Shown here: positions 26,272 through 34,026 of the stretch, in pieces
Layout: each line of letters begins with the position of its first letter
Position numbering within the stretch: position 1 is the first letter of the stretch
DNA from: JAXMAZ01 sp046350115
Lineage (GTDB): Bacteria > Planctomycetota > Planctomycetia > Gemmatales > Gemmataceae
Assembly (NCBI GenBank): GCA_046350115.1
Contig: JAXMAZ010000015.1
Location: forward strand, 1-64,000
Length of the DNA: 64,000 nt
Reading direction: 5' to 3'
Position numbers and translations under genes: made by a program
Notes under the pieces: model-generated
Database searches by the model: none
Seen by the model: the letters and a program-made list of their open reading frames with translations, nothing else
Told to the model about the DNA's origin: nothing

Positions 26272-27723
26272 ATGGCCTCGCGGAGCACCCCGACCGTCCC
26301 CGCCCCGTCCGCCGACCAGCGGCGGATCGCGGCCGAGAACTTCGACCGCGCCCGGCAGGTGGTGGCCACCGGCAACCACGACTACGCCATCAACCTGCTG
26401 CTCACCTGCTGCAAGCTCGACCCGGGCAACTTCCTGTACCGGCAGGCGTTGCGGCGGGCGCAGAAGGAGAAGTACGGGGACAACCTCCGCGGCAGCCGGT
26501 TCGCCTTCCTCACCACGCCCCGCCTGAAAGCCAAGGTGAAGGCGGCCAAGTCCGGTCGGGACTACCTGCGGGTGCTGGAGGTCGGCGAGCAGGTGCTCAC
26601 CAAGAACCCGTGGGACACCGGCACCCAGATGGACATGGCCGAGGCGTTCGACGCCCTCGGGCTGCTGGACCTCGCCGTGTTCACCCTCGACCAGTGCCGG
26701 CAGAAGTCACCCAAAGACCCGACCGTGAACCGCGCCCTCGCCCGGCTGCTGGAGAAACGGGGCGACTTCCAGAAGGCGATCCTCCTCTGGCAACTGGTCC
26801 GGGAGGCGGTGCCGACGGACGTGGAGGCGGCCCACAAGGCGAAGGACCTGGCGGCCAGCGAGACCATCGCCCGGGGCGGCTACCAGCAGGTGGCGGACGG
26901 CAGCAAGCAGTCCCCCATCCTGGGCCGGATCGAGCAGCAGTCGGCGGACAAGGCGGACAAGCTGACCCGGGACACGGCCGCCCTGCTCAAGCGGATCGAG
27001 GCCGACCCGACCGAGCCGAACCTGTACGTGCAACTGGCCCAGGCGTACCGCCGGCACAAGCAGGACGACCGCGCCCGGGCCGCCCTGCAGCAGGGCCTCG
27101 GCCCGACCGGCAACCACTACAGCCTGCAACTGGAGCTGATGGAGCTGGAACTGGTCCCGTTCCGGACCAACCTGGAGCTGACCGACAAGAAGCTGGCCGA
27201 GCTGCGGGCGCAGATGGCGGCCGGCACCGAGCCGGACGAGGGGCCGACGGAGGAGGAGCTGGCCGCCGCCCGGACCAAGCTGGCCAAGGAGGTGGCCAAC
27301 CGGGAGATCGAGATCGTCCGGATGAAGGCCGACCGGTTCCCGACCGACCCGAACCACCGGCTCGAACTCGGCGCCCGGCTGCTGAAAGCGGACAAGGTGG
27401 ACGAGGCGATCGCCGAACTGCAGACGGTCCGCCGGGACGAGCGGTTCAAGGGGCGGGCGGCGATGTTCCTGGGGCTGGGGTTCCGCAAGCGGAACAACTG
27501 GCGGCTGGCCCAGCGGAACTTCGAGGAGGCGCTGGCCGCCCTGCCGGCCACCGACGAGTCCGGCCGCAAGGAGGTCTTGTACCAGCTCGCCACGGGTTCG
27601 GCCGAGAGCGGGGACTACGCCCGGGCGCTGGACCTGGGGCACGAGCTGGCCAACCTGGACTTCAACTACAAGCAGATCGGCACCCTGCTGGACGACTGGC
27701 AGGCGAAGGTTCCGCAGGCCTAA
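26272..27723 (+). CDS. Tetratricopeptide-repeat protein
   Basis: A 483-residue, largely helical protein without signal peptide. TPR-like units include NFDRARQVVATGNHDYAINLLLTCCKLDPGN, LRVLEVGEQVLTKNPWDTG, MAEAFDALGLLDLAVFTLDQC, ARLLEKRGDFQKAILLWQL and AQAYRRHKQDDRARAALQQGL. A charged coiled-coil section (LTDKKLAELRAQMA, EEELAAARTKLAKEVANREIEIVRM) precedes further TPRs. It probably works as a cytoplasmic scaffold; partners are not indicated by the neighbours. A TATAGT hexamer at 26197-26202 may be a -10 box, but no matching -35 was found. Confidence 0.85.
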   Translation: MASRSTPTVPAPSADQRRIAAENFDRARQVVATGNHDYAINLLLTCCKLDPGNFLYRQALRRAQKEKYGDNLRGSRFAFLTTPRLKAKVKAAKSGRDYLRVLEVGEQVLTKNPWDTGTQMDMAEAFDALGLLDLAVFTLDQCRQKSPKDPTVNRALARLLEKRGDFQKAILLWQLVREAVPTDVEAAHKAKDLAASETIARGGYQQVADGSKQSPILGRIEQQSADKADKLTRDTAALLKRIEADPTEPNLYVQLAQAYRRHKQDDRARAALQQGLGPTGNHYSLQLELMELELVPFRTNLELTDKKLAELRAQMAAGTEPDEGPTEEELAAARTKLAKEVANREIEIVRMKADRFPTDPNHRLELGARLLKADKVDEAIAELQTVRRDERFKGRAAMFLGLGFRKRNNWRLAQRNFEEALAALPATDESGRKEVLYQLATGSAESGDYARALDLGHELANLDFNYKQIGTLLDDWQAKVPQA

Positions 27724-27725
27724 GC

Positions 27726-27837
27726 AATGGCCCGCTGATGACGCAGACTTCGACGCAGATGAAAACCGGATCGGAAATTAATTCGTTCTGAATCCGGTTT
27801 TCATCTGCGTCGAAGTCTGCGTCATCAGCGGGCCATT
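27726..27837. repeat. Perfect 46-base-arm palindrome, GCAGACTTCGACGCAGATG family
   Basis: Arms 27726-27771 and 27792-27837 are exact reverse complements, starting AATGGCCCGCTGATGACGCA, around a 20-base AT-rich loop. Close relatives are at 33910 and 58326. It lies between codirectional genes just after the TPR stop. Confidence 0.92.
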
Positions 27838-27844
27838 TCGAGCC

Positions 27845-28135
27845 ATGTCTCATTTCATCCGGCTCCGCGGCTTCTGGACCGTCACCCCGGCCGACGGCGG
27901 GCGGGTGCGGCACGCCCGGCGGTTCGGCAAGCCGACGAACCTCGGGGCCGGCGAAACCGTCTGGCTGGTCGGCGGGGCGGGGACGGTCTTGCTGAACGGC
28001 GAGCCGGTCGGCGGCTTCCCGGTCGAGGTCACGTCCCGGCTGTTGCCCCGCAACGATGTAGCGGTCGAGCTACCGGCCGACGCCCCGCTCAGCGAGGTGG
28101 GGCTGGAGGTCCGCCCCGGCCCGGGGGAGCGATGA
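27845..28135 (+). CDS. Small beta-rich protein, first gene of a three-gene overlapping operon
   Basis: A 96-residue protein of short strands (FIRLRGFWTVTPADGG, VRHARRFGKPTNLGAGETVWLV, GAGTVLLNGEPVGGFPVEVTSRLLPRNDVAVELP) that reads like a beta-sandwich or carbohydrate-binding module. There is no signal peptide. The TGA overlaps the next ATG in an ATGA junction, so it is cotranslated with the TIGR02996 gene. No family is named with confidence. Confidence 0.7.
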   Translation: MSHFIRLRGFWTVTPADGGRVRHARRFGKPTNLGAGETVWLVGGAGTVLLNGEPVGGFPVEVTSRLLPRNDVAVELPADAPLSEVGLEVRPGPGER

Positions 28136-29070
28136 CGGACGAAGCCGCGTTCCTGGCCACGATTGCTGCGAACCCGGCCGACCGGGTGGCCCGGCTCGCC
28201 TACGCCGACTGGCTGGACGAGCAGAACCGGCCGGACCTGGCCGACCTGCTCAAGCTGGACATCGTGCTGGCCGACATCCCGCCGTGGCAGGACCGGTATT
28301 GGGAGCTGAAGGACGCCCCCGAGTGGCTGATGCTGCCGGTGTGGCAGTCGTGGTGGGAGCTGATCGGCCCGGTGGCCGAGCGGGGGCCGCTGTTCCGGGA
28401 CGTGCCGGCCGACTGGAAGAGCCGGTGGCGGGTGTTGCGGGCGTTCGTCGAGCGGTGGTGGGGCGTGCCGATGGGCGACATCGACTCCCGGCCGAAGGCG
28501 GCCGACGCGGCGGAGGAGATCGCCGGCCGAAAGTTGCCGCCGAGCGTCCGCGAGTGGGCGATGTTGCTGGACGAAGCACCAGAATCGCGCCTGGACTTGG
28601 TCGGCCGGTTCGAGCGGTTCGATGCCTCCGGCGTAACGATCATTGCCACGAGCTGGGGGTGCCGGTGGGGCGTTCGGGATACAGACTTACGGGCGGATGA
28701 CCCGCCGGTCATAGCCTACGTCAACGCTGAAGAGTACGAATCGGATGCAACCGGCGAGCCGTTCGCGGCCACCATGACCGAGTTCGCCCTGATCCAGCTT
28801 CTCCGCTGCTGGGGCTACCTCAACCGCCAGTACGAAGCGGTAGCGAGTTTTGACGGCACGGCGGCCCGCTGGAAAGCGTCGGCAACCGGCTGGTCGCGAT
28901 TCGGCGACGCGCTGGTGTTCGAGTGGCCGGGGGTCGTCGCTGCCTTGCGCGGGCCGGGAATATGGGACCGCTATAGCGAATGGATGCGATCATCCGACCC
29001 GACAGTCCACGCGATCCGACAGAACGAGTCCATCGATTTCTCAGGGGCTGTGTGGGAGGTCATCCCATGA
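28132..29070 (+). CDS. TIGR02996-domain protein with a SUKH (SMI1/KNR4)-like C-terminus
   Basis: A 312-residue protein. The first 45 residues are the Gemmata repeat-companion domain TIGR02996 (MTDEAAFLATIAANPADR, LAYADWLDEQNR, DLADLLKLD). From about residue 115, AADAAEEIAGRKLPPSVREWAMLL resembles the opening helix of SUKH-superfamily proteins, often immunity proteins. The second half is less GC-rich, with rarer codons, than the first, as if the tail were acquired later. It overlaps both neighbours by 4 bases. TIGR02996 is confident, SUKH moderate; no toxin gene is adjacent. Confidence 0.82.
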   Translation: MTDEAAFLATIAANPADRVARLAYADWLDEQNRPDLADLLKLDIVLADIPPWQDRYWELKDAPEWLMLPVWQSWWELIGPVAERGPLFRDVPADWKSRWRVLRAFVERWWGVPMGDIDSRPKAADAAEEIAGRKLPPSVREWAMLLDEAPESRLDLVGRFERFDASGVTIIATSWGCRWGVRDTDLRADDPPVIAYVNAEEYESDATGEPFAATMTEFALIQLLRCWGYLNRQYEAVASFDGTAARWKASATGWSRFGDALVFEWPGVVAALRGPGIWDRYSEWMRSSDPTVHAIRQNESIDFSGAVWEVIP

Positions 29071-29495
29071 CCCCGACCCTCGCCCCCGCGGCGGACGCCG
29101 ACTACGCCTTCACCCACGACCTGACCCGCGACAACATGCGGGGGTACGTCGAGCGGTTCTGGGGGGCGTGGGACGAGGCCATCTACCGGGCCAACTACGC
29201 CCGCACCGACAACCTCATCCTCCGACTCGGCGACGAGCGGGTCGGGTTCGTCCGGCTGTTCGCCGAAGACGGGCGGCTCGTCCTCGAAGACCTGCAGGTG
29301 CTGCCGGCGTACCAGAACCGCGGCCTCGGGACGTGGGCACTGGGACAGGTAGAAGGCATCGCTCGGGAGCGGGGGTTGGCCGCTGTCCGGCTGCGGTGCT
29401 TCCACGCCAACCCGGCGTACCGGCTGTACCGGCGGTGCGGGTTCGCGGTCGCCGAGGCCGGCGAGCACGCGGACTGGCTGGAGAAGCGTGAGTAG
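29067..29495 (+). CDS. GNAT-family N-acetyltransferase
   Basis: A 142-residue protein with the GNAT core: YVERFWGAWDEAIYRANY helix, NLILRLGDERVGFVRLF strand pair, LEDLQVLPAYQNRGLGTWALGQVEGIA (acetyl-CoA pyrophosphate loop Q-x-x-G-x-G variant QNRGLG) and VRLRCFHANPAYRLYRRCGFAV. It transfers acetyl from acetyl-CoA to an amine or amino-group substrate that cannot be told. It is the last gene of the ATGA-linked operon, and its TAG stop is supplied by the palindrome starting at 29492. Confidence 0.9.
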   Translation: MTPTLAPAADADYAFTHDLTRDNMRGYVERFWGAWDEAIYRANYARTDNLILRLGDERVGFVRLFAEDGRLVLEDLQVLPAYQNRGLGTWALGQVEGIARERGLAAVRLRCFHANPAYRLYRRCGFAVAEAGEHADWLEKRE

Positions 29496-29786
29496 GGTGC
29501 GTTGAGGCTTTGCGAAACGCACCGGCGGGACCGCCTCCCGCTGTCACGCTCGACGACGGTCGGCGGGTTCGCCGGGGGAGGGCGAGGCTCCTGCCGAGCC
29601 GCCAGCCTGGGTCGCCGGCTACCGCTCCCGCCCGGCGGCGGGGGCCGGGAGTGGCGTGGACCCGTTGCCACGCGCTCCCCGGCTCGGCAGGAGCCTCGCC
29701 CTCCCCCGGCATCCGTCGTAGCCTTTCGGACGCTGCCGTTGCCGGGCCGATGCGTTTCGTCGCAAAGCCCCCTCAACGAAACCTAC
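29492..29786. repeat. Nested palindrome, GTAGGGTGCG outer and AGGGCGAGGCTCC inner
   Basis: Outer arms: GTAGGGTGCGTTGAGGC, TTTGCGAAACGCACC and the mirror GATGCGTTTCGTCGCAAAG, CCTCAACGAAACCTAC. Inside lie GGGGGAGGGCGAGGCTCCTG (29571) and GCTCGGCAGGAGCCTCGCCCTCCCCC (about 29681-29708). Its two edges supply the TAG stops of the GNAT and PQQ-repeat genes, which converge here. Confidence 0.85.
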
Positions 29787-31003
29787 TTCCCAAGCTGCAC
29801 GCAGATCAGCTCTTTGTCGTCCCGCGCGTACACCTTGCCGTCGGCCAGGGCCGGGTGCGCCCAGGTCGGGCCGCACACGTTCGCCCGGCACAGCTCCTTG
29901 TACCCGGTCGGGTCCGGCTGGAGCAGGATCAGGCGCCCGGCGTCGTCCAGCATCAGCAGCTTGCCGTCCCCGGTGCGGATCAGGGCGGCGTGGTACTTGC
30001 CCACCCGCTCCTTCGTCCACCGCACCTTGCCGGTCGCCGCCTCCACGCACCGCAGGGTGATGGTCGGGTCGGTCAGGGTGGCCGCCCCGTTGATCATGTA
30101 TAGGTCGTCGCCGACCGCCACCGGGGTGGAGAAGTAGCAGGTCAGCTTGCGGTCCGCCCACGCCTTCTCGGGCGTGAACTGGCCGTCCTTCTCCACCAGC
30201 CGCAGGGCGATCGACCCGGCCGTCACCGAGCTGCCGACGATCAGCCGGCCGGCCTTCACCGGGGTGGTCGAGCTTTCGTTCAGCCGGTCCTTGAACGGCA
30301 CCGCCCACCGCTCCTTGCCGTCCGCCGACACCGCCCGCAGGTGCGACCCGGTGAGGACCACCAGCTCCTGGTCCGCCCCGGTGCCGAGCGGCAGCGGGCT
30401 GGCGTAGCTGGCCGGGTCGTCGGTCGCCTGCCACAACACCTCCCCGGTCGCCTTGTCGAACCCGACCAACCCGGCCCCCTTCCCGCCGACCATCACCACG
30501 ACCGCCTTGCCGACCACCGTCGGCGAGGTGGACACGCCGAAGAACAGGTTCTTCGCCTTGAACCGCTCCAGGGTGTCCACCTTCCATTTCACGTCCCCGG
30601 TCTTGGCGTCCCAGCAGGCCAGGACGCCGGTGCTGCCGAGGGTGTACACCCGGTCCCCGTCGACGGCCGGGGTGCCCCGCGGGCCGGTGCCGAACGGGGG
30701 CGTGAACTTGGCCCGCGGGTAGCTCTTCTCCCACCGCTTCGTGCCGGTGGCGGCGTCGAACGCGGCCAGGGCGTCGGCGTCCTGCCCCTTCGGCTGGTAG
30801 AAGGCGTACACCGTCCCGGCCGCCACCACCGGCGAGCTGTGGGCCTCGCCGACCGCCGCCCGCCAGAGAACCTTCGGCGGGTCGGTCCAGACCGGCACCG
30901 TCTCGGCGGAAACGCTGTCGCGGTTCGGCCCGAGGAACTGCGGCCAGTCGGCCGCGGCGAGCAGGGGGAGTAAGACCAGGGTCGGCAGGGCGGCGCGGGG
31001 CAT
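29783..31003 (-). CDS. PQQ-like beta-propeller repeat protein, exported
   Basis: A 406-residue protein. Signal peptide MPRAALPTLVLLPLLAAA is followed by DWPQFLGPNRDSVS, the standard opening of planctomycete PQQ-repeat proteins. Blades are marked by repeated AxDxxTGxxxW motifs (AFDAATGTKRWEKSY, CWDAKTGDVKWKVDT, GFDKATGEVLWQATDD, CVEAATGKVRWTKE). No quinoprotein catalytic residues or haem motif, so it is likely a structural or binding propeller in the periplasm. It is a single gene, with palindromes on both sides. Confidence 0.9.
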   Translation of the reverse strand: MPRAALPTLVLLPLLAAADWPQFLGPNRDSVSAETVPVWTDPPKVLWRAAVGEAHSSPVVAAGTVYAFYQPKGQDADALAAFDAATGTKRWEKSYPRAKFTPPFGTGPRGTPAVDGDRVYTLGSTGVLACWDAKTGDVKWKVDTLERFKAKNLFFGVSTSPTVVGKAVVVMVGGKGAGLVGFDKATGEVLWQATDDPASYASPLPLGTGADQELVVLTGSHLRAVSADGKERWAVPFKDRLNESSTTPVKAGRLIVGSSVTAGSIALRLVEKDGQFTPEKAWADRKLTCYFSTPVAVGDDLYMINGAATLTDPTITLRCVEAATGKVRWTKERVGKYHAALIRTGDGKLLMLDDAGRLILLQPDPTGYKELCRANVCGPTWAHPALADGKVYARDDKELICVQLGK

Positions 31004-31015
31004 GAAGGCCTCCGG

Positions 31016-31070
31016 GTAGGGTCCGCTGTGCGGACCGATGCACGTCCACGGTCCGCACAGCGGACCCTAC
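31016..31070. repeat. Palindromic element, GTAGGGTCCGCTGTGCGGACCG family
   Basis: GTAGGGTCCGCTGTGCGGACCG and CGGTCCGCACAGCGGACCCTAC form a 22-base-arm perfect palindrome around about 11 bases. Second copy of the element at 20691. The right edge supplies the TAG stop of the gene at 31067. Confidence 0.9.
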
Positions 31071-31519
31071 AAGAGCGGGAGTGAAACCTTACCGCCCGTT
31101 GTACCCGACGGGCGTGTGGCATCGTTCAGGAAGACGTGCAGCGGGGCGTACCGCCAACCAGTACCGTGGGCGTCGGCCAGGGCTTTCAGCTTCGCCAACG
31201 CGCCTTCGGTGATCCGCTCGCCGACGCCTTCGTACTTCGGGTCGCAGAAGTAGATGCGGCAGCCGAGCGGACGTTCCTGCCGGGCGGCGCACAGGTTGTT
31301 CACCTGGAACGGACAGCCGTCCCGCGTGACCGGCTTCGCATACGCCGGGGCGGTTTCGAGCAGGATGTCCGCCTCGAACTGGCTCAGGAACAGGGTGTGC
31401 CCGAACTCGGTGAACCGGCAGCACCGGCCGGAGGCGTCGCACCGCGGGGCCGCCGCCGCCACCGCCGCGTCCACCTCGGCGTACACCGCCAACACCTGTG
31501 CTCGCAGTTCGGCTGACAT
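31067..31519 (-). CDS. Cysteine-cluster (YkgJ-like) protein
   Basis: A 150-residue protein with a clustered set of cysteines: APRCDASGRCCRFTEFGH, GCPFQVNNLCAARQERPLGCR and YFCDPKY. This matches the CxxxxxCC...C...C...C pattern of the YkgJ/UPF0153 zinc or iron-sulfur cluster group. ATG 31519 was chosen because codons upstream belong to the palindrome at 31527. The last residues (SLPLL) and stop run into another palindrome. Role unknown; a second such protein is encoded next door at 31650. Confidence 0.8.
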   Translation of the reverse strand: MSAELRAQVLAVYAEVDAAVAAAAPRCDASGRCCRFTEFGHTLFLSQFEADILLETAPAYAKPVTRDGCPFQVNNLCAARQERPLGCRIYFCDPKYEGVGERITEGALAKLKALADAHGTGWRYAPLHVFLNDATRPSGTTGGKVSLPLL

Positions 31520-31526
31520 AAGCGAT

Positions 31527-31637
31527 GGCACGCGGAGGACGCGGATTTCACCGCGGATGAAAACCGGATCCGAACCCAATCAAGGATTTGATCCGCGCAA
31601 ATCCGCGTTCGGAATGATCCGCGTTCATCCGCGTGCC
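31527..31637. repeat. Imperfect palindrome, GGCACGCGGATGAACGCGGAT family
   Basis: GGCACGCGGAGGACGCGGAT on the left and ATCCGCGTTCATCCGCGTGCC on the right, with GATGAAAACCGGATCCGAA in the inner part related to the 27726 family. It lies between the two cysteine-cluster genes. Confidence 0.7.
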
Positions 31638-31649
31638 GTGCCCCCTTCC

Positions 31650-32063
31650 TCACATCTTGATGACCTTCACCCGGCGGACGATCTCCTCCGGCGGGATCAG
31701 CTCGCCGCGGCCGGACCCGGGGCAAATCTGGGTAGTCCGCTCCCACGCCTCTGGGGTCTCGACGTTGCTCTCCCAGAACGGCCAGGTGCGGCACTGCTTC
31801 GGCCGGACCGGGTACACCGTGCAGCCGCGGCCGGCCTCCCAGAACACGCAGTCGCCGTTGGCCTTCTCCCTCAGCGTCCGCTGGCCCCGGGCGGGGCGGG
31901 TGTACAGCGGGACGAACTCGCGGAGCGGCTCCCCGCGGTGCTTGGCGAGGGCCGCCACCTCGGCGTCGTCCACCCACACGTACCCCGGGTCGCCGGTGCA
32001 GCACTTCCCGCACCGGGTACACTCGAACCGCAGCCCGTCCTGGAACCACACGTCGTCGGCCAT
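31650..32063 (-). CDS. YkgJ-family cysteine-cluster protein
   Basis: A 137-residue protein. FECTRCGKCCTGDPGYVWV is the classic CxxCxxCC opening of the YkgJ family, followed by GDCVFWEAGRGCTVYPVRPKQCRTWPFW, giving the CxF...GC.VYPxRPxxCRxxPFW pattern. The family is thought to bind zinc or an Fe-S cluster; the reaction is unknown. ATG 32063 gives the normal family length. It lies divergent from the MutS-like gene and next to a second cysteine-cluster gene. Confidence 0.9.
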   Translation of the reverse strand: MADDVWFQDGLRFECTRCGKCCTGDPGYVWVDDAEVAALAKHRGEPLREFVPLYTRPARGQRTLREKANGDCVFWEAGRGCTVYPVRPKQCRTWPFWESNVETPEAWERTTQICPGSGRGELIPPEEIVRRVKVIKM

Positions 32064-32120
32064 CAGCACCCCCCGATCGGTCCCCGGGATTATACCGGAC
32101 GCGGTCCGTATCCTGTTTGG

Positions 32121-33908
32121 ATGCGCCCCGACCCGCACGCCGAATACGCCGCCCGCCACGCCGCCCGCCGGGCCGCCGTGGCCGAGCTAGATGCCCAAAT
32201 CGACCGGCTCGGCCGGCTCCGGCTCGGGCTGTTCGGGGCCGCCGTGCTGGTCGCCCTGATCGGCGGCGTGAGCGGTTGGTTCCCGGCCGGGTGGGCGTTC
32301 GCCGGGGCGCTGCCGCTGGTCGGGCTGCTGGTGTGGGGGAAGGCGGTCGGGTTCCGCCGGGACCGGGCCATGCGGGCGGTCAGTTACTACGCCCACGCCC
32401 TCGACCGGCTGGCCGGCAAGTGGGCCGGCCGCGGGCCGACCGGGGACAAGCTGACGCCGCCGGACCACCCGTTCGTCGCCGACCTCGACCTGTTCGGCGA
32501 CGGGTCGCTGTTCCAGCGGCTGTGTTCGGCCCGGACCGCCGCCGGCCAACGACGCCTCGCCGACTGGCTGTTGCACCCGGCGGCGGCCGACGAGGTGCGG
32601 TCCCGGCAAGCCGCCGTCGCCGACCTCCGCGACCGGCCGGACCTGCGGGAGTACCTGGCCCTGAGCGGCGGGGCGGTCGAGTCGTCCGACCTGGCCCCGC
32701 TGGCCGGCTGGGGCACCGAGCCGCGACAGGCCGTCCCCGGCTGGCGAAGGACGGTGGTGTTCGCCCTCGGCTGGTTCAACGTGGCCGCCGTGCTGGCGTG
32801 GGCGGCCGGCCTGACCGCACTACCGCTCGTCGTGGGGCTGCTCGCCTCGCTGATCGTCGCCGGGCCGATGGTCGGGTGGGCGCGGAAGCTGGCGTGGCCG
32901 GTCGAGGAGGCGGCGAACGACCTGCCGCTGCTCGAAGCGGTGTTGGCGCGGCTGGAGCAAGAGGTGTTCACATCACCTCGGCTGGTCACGCTGCAACAAT
33001 CGCTGACCGCCGACGGCCGGCCGTCGGTCCGGGTGCGGGAACTGCGGAGCATCGCCGAGTGGTCGACCGCCCGGCGGAACCCGATGTTCCTGCCGGTGGC
33101 GGTCCTGCTCATGTGGGACGTTCGCACCGGCCTGCTGCTCGACGCCTGGCGGGCCGCCTACGGCGACCGCATCGGCCGGTGGCTGGACGCGGTGGCCGAG
33201 TTGGAAGCGCTCTCCAGCCTCGCCGGGTATGCCTTCGAGAACCCATCCGACCCGTTCCCCGACCTGCTCGCCGGCCCGCCGACGCTCCTCGCCGACGGGC
33301 TGGCCCACCCGCTGCTGCCGGCCGACCGGGCGGTCCGCAACCCGGTCGCCCTGGGCGGTGACACCGGGGTGTCACTGCTCCTGGTGAGCGGGTCGAACAT
33401 GAGCGGCAAGAGCACCCTGCTGCGGGCGGTCGGGGTGAACGTCGCCCTCGCCCTGGCCGGCGGGCCGGTGCGGGCAGAGCGGCTCGCCCTCACCCCGGTC
33501 CGGCTCGGGGCGACCATGCGGGTGCAAGATTCCCTCGCGGACGGCAAGTCCCGGTTCTTCGCCGAAGTGACGCGGGTGCGGGACGTGTTGGCGCTGGCCG
33601 GGGGCGACCCGCCGGTGCTGTTCCTGTTCGACGAGCTGTTCGCCGGCACCAACTCGGCCGACCGGCTGGCCGGGGCGGAGGCCGTCATCCGGACGCTGCT
33701 CGGCCGCGGCGCGATCGGGTTCGTCACCACGCACGACCTGGCCCTGACGGCGGCCGTCGAGCGGCTCGGCGGGGTGGCGGCGAACGTCCACTTCGAGGAC
33801 CAGATCGGGCCGGACGGCGGGCTGCGGTTCGACTACACGGTCCGCCCGGGGGTGGTGCCGCACGGCAACGGGGTCGCCCTGATGCGGGCGGTCGGCTTGG
33901 AGGTGTAA
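32121..33908 (+). CDS. Membrane-anchored MutS-family ATPase
   Basis: A 595-residue protein. Two membrane-helix pairs (LRLGLFGAAVLVALIGGVSGW and AGWAFAGALPLVGLLVWG; VVFALGWFNVAAVLAWAAGL and ALPLVVGLLASLIVAGPM) flank a helical core domain (GSLFQRLCSARTAAGQRRLADWLLHP is the MutS core signature). The C-terminal ATPase has Walker A GSNMSGKSTLLRAVG, a FFAEVTRVRDVL switch, Walker B LFLFDELFAGTNSADR and FVTTHDLAL. The mismatch-recognition domain is absent, so it is not a repair MutS; similar proteins occur in Bacteroidetes and planctomycetes with unknown function. Single gene. Confidence 0.88.
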   Translation: MRPDPHAEYAARHAARRAAVAELDAQIDRLGRLRLGLFGAAVLVALIGGVSGWFPAGWAFAGALPLVGLLVWGKAVGFRRDRAMRAVSYYAHALDRLAGKWAGRGPTGDKLTPPDHPFVADLDLFGDGSLFQRLCSARTAAGQRRLADWLLHPAAADEVRSRQAAVADLRDRPDLREYLALSGGAVESSDLAPLAGWGTEPRQAVPGWRRTVVFALGWFNVAAVLAWAAGLTALPLVVGLLASLIVAGPMVGWARKLAWPVEEAANDLPLLEAVLARLEQEVFTSPRLVTLQQSLTADGRPSVRVRELRSIAEWSTARRNPMFLPVAVLLMWDVRTGLLLDAWRAAYGDRIGRWLDAVAELEALSSLAGYAFENPSDPFPDLLAGPPTLLADGLAHPLLPADRAVRNPVALGGDTGVSLLLVSGSNMSGKSTLLRAVGVNVALALAGGPVRAERLALTPVRLGATMRVQDSLADGKSRFFAEVTRVRDVLALAGGDPPVLFLFDELFAGTNSADRLAGAEAVIRTLLGRGAIGFVTTHDLALTAAVERLGGVAANVHFEDQIGPDGGLRFDYTVRPGVVPHGNGVALMRAVGLEV

Positions 33909-33909
33909 G

Positions 33910-34023
33910 AAACGGCCCGCTGATCGCGCAGACTTCGACGCAGATGAAAACCGGATTTGAAACCAATTCAAATTCTTATCCGGTTTTCATCTGCGTCGAA
34001 ATTGCGCGATCAGCGGGCCATTT
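33910..34023. repeat. Palindrome, GCAGACTTCGACGCAGATG family, copy 2
   Basis: AACGGCCCGCTGATCGCGCA on the left; TGCGCGATCAGCGGGCCATT on the right; inner GACGCAGATGAAAACCGGAT and its mirror. The variable triplet (TCG here against TGA and TTC in the other copies) is changed on both arms together. It separates the convergent MutS-like and PPIase genes. Confidence 0.92.
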
Positions 34024-34026
34024 CGG

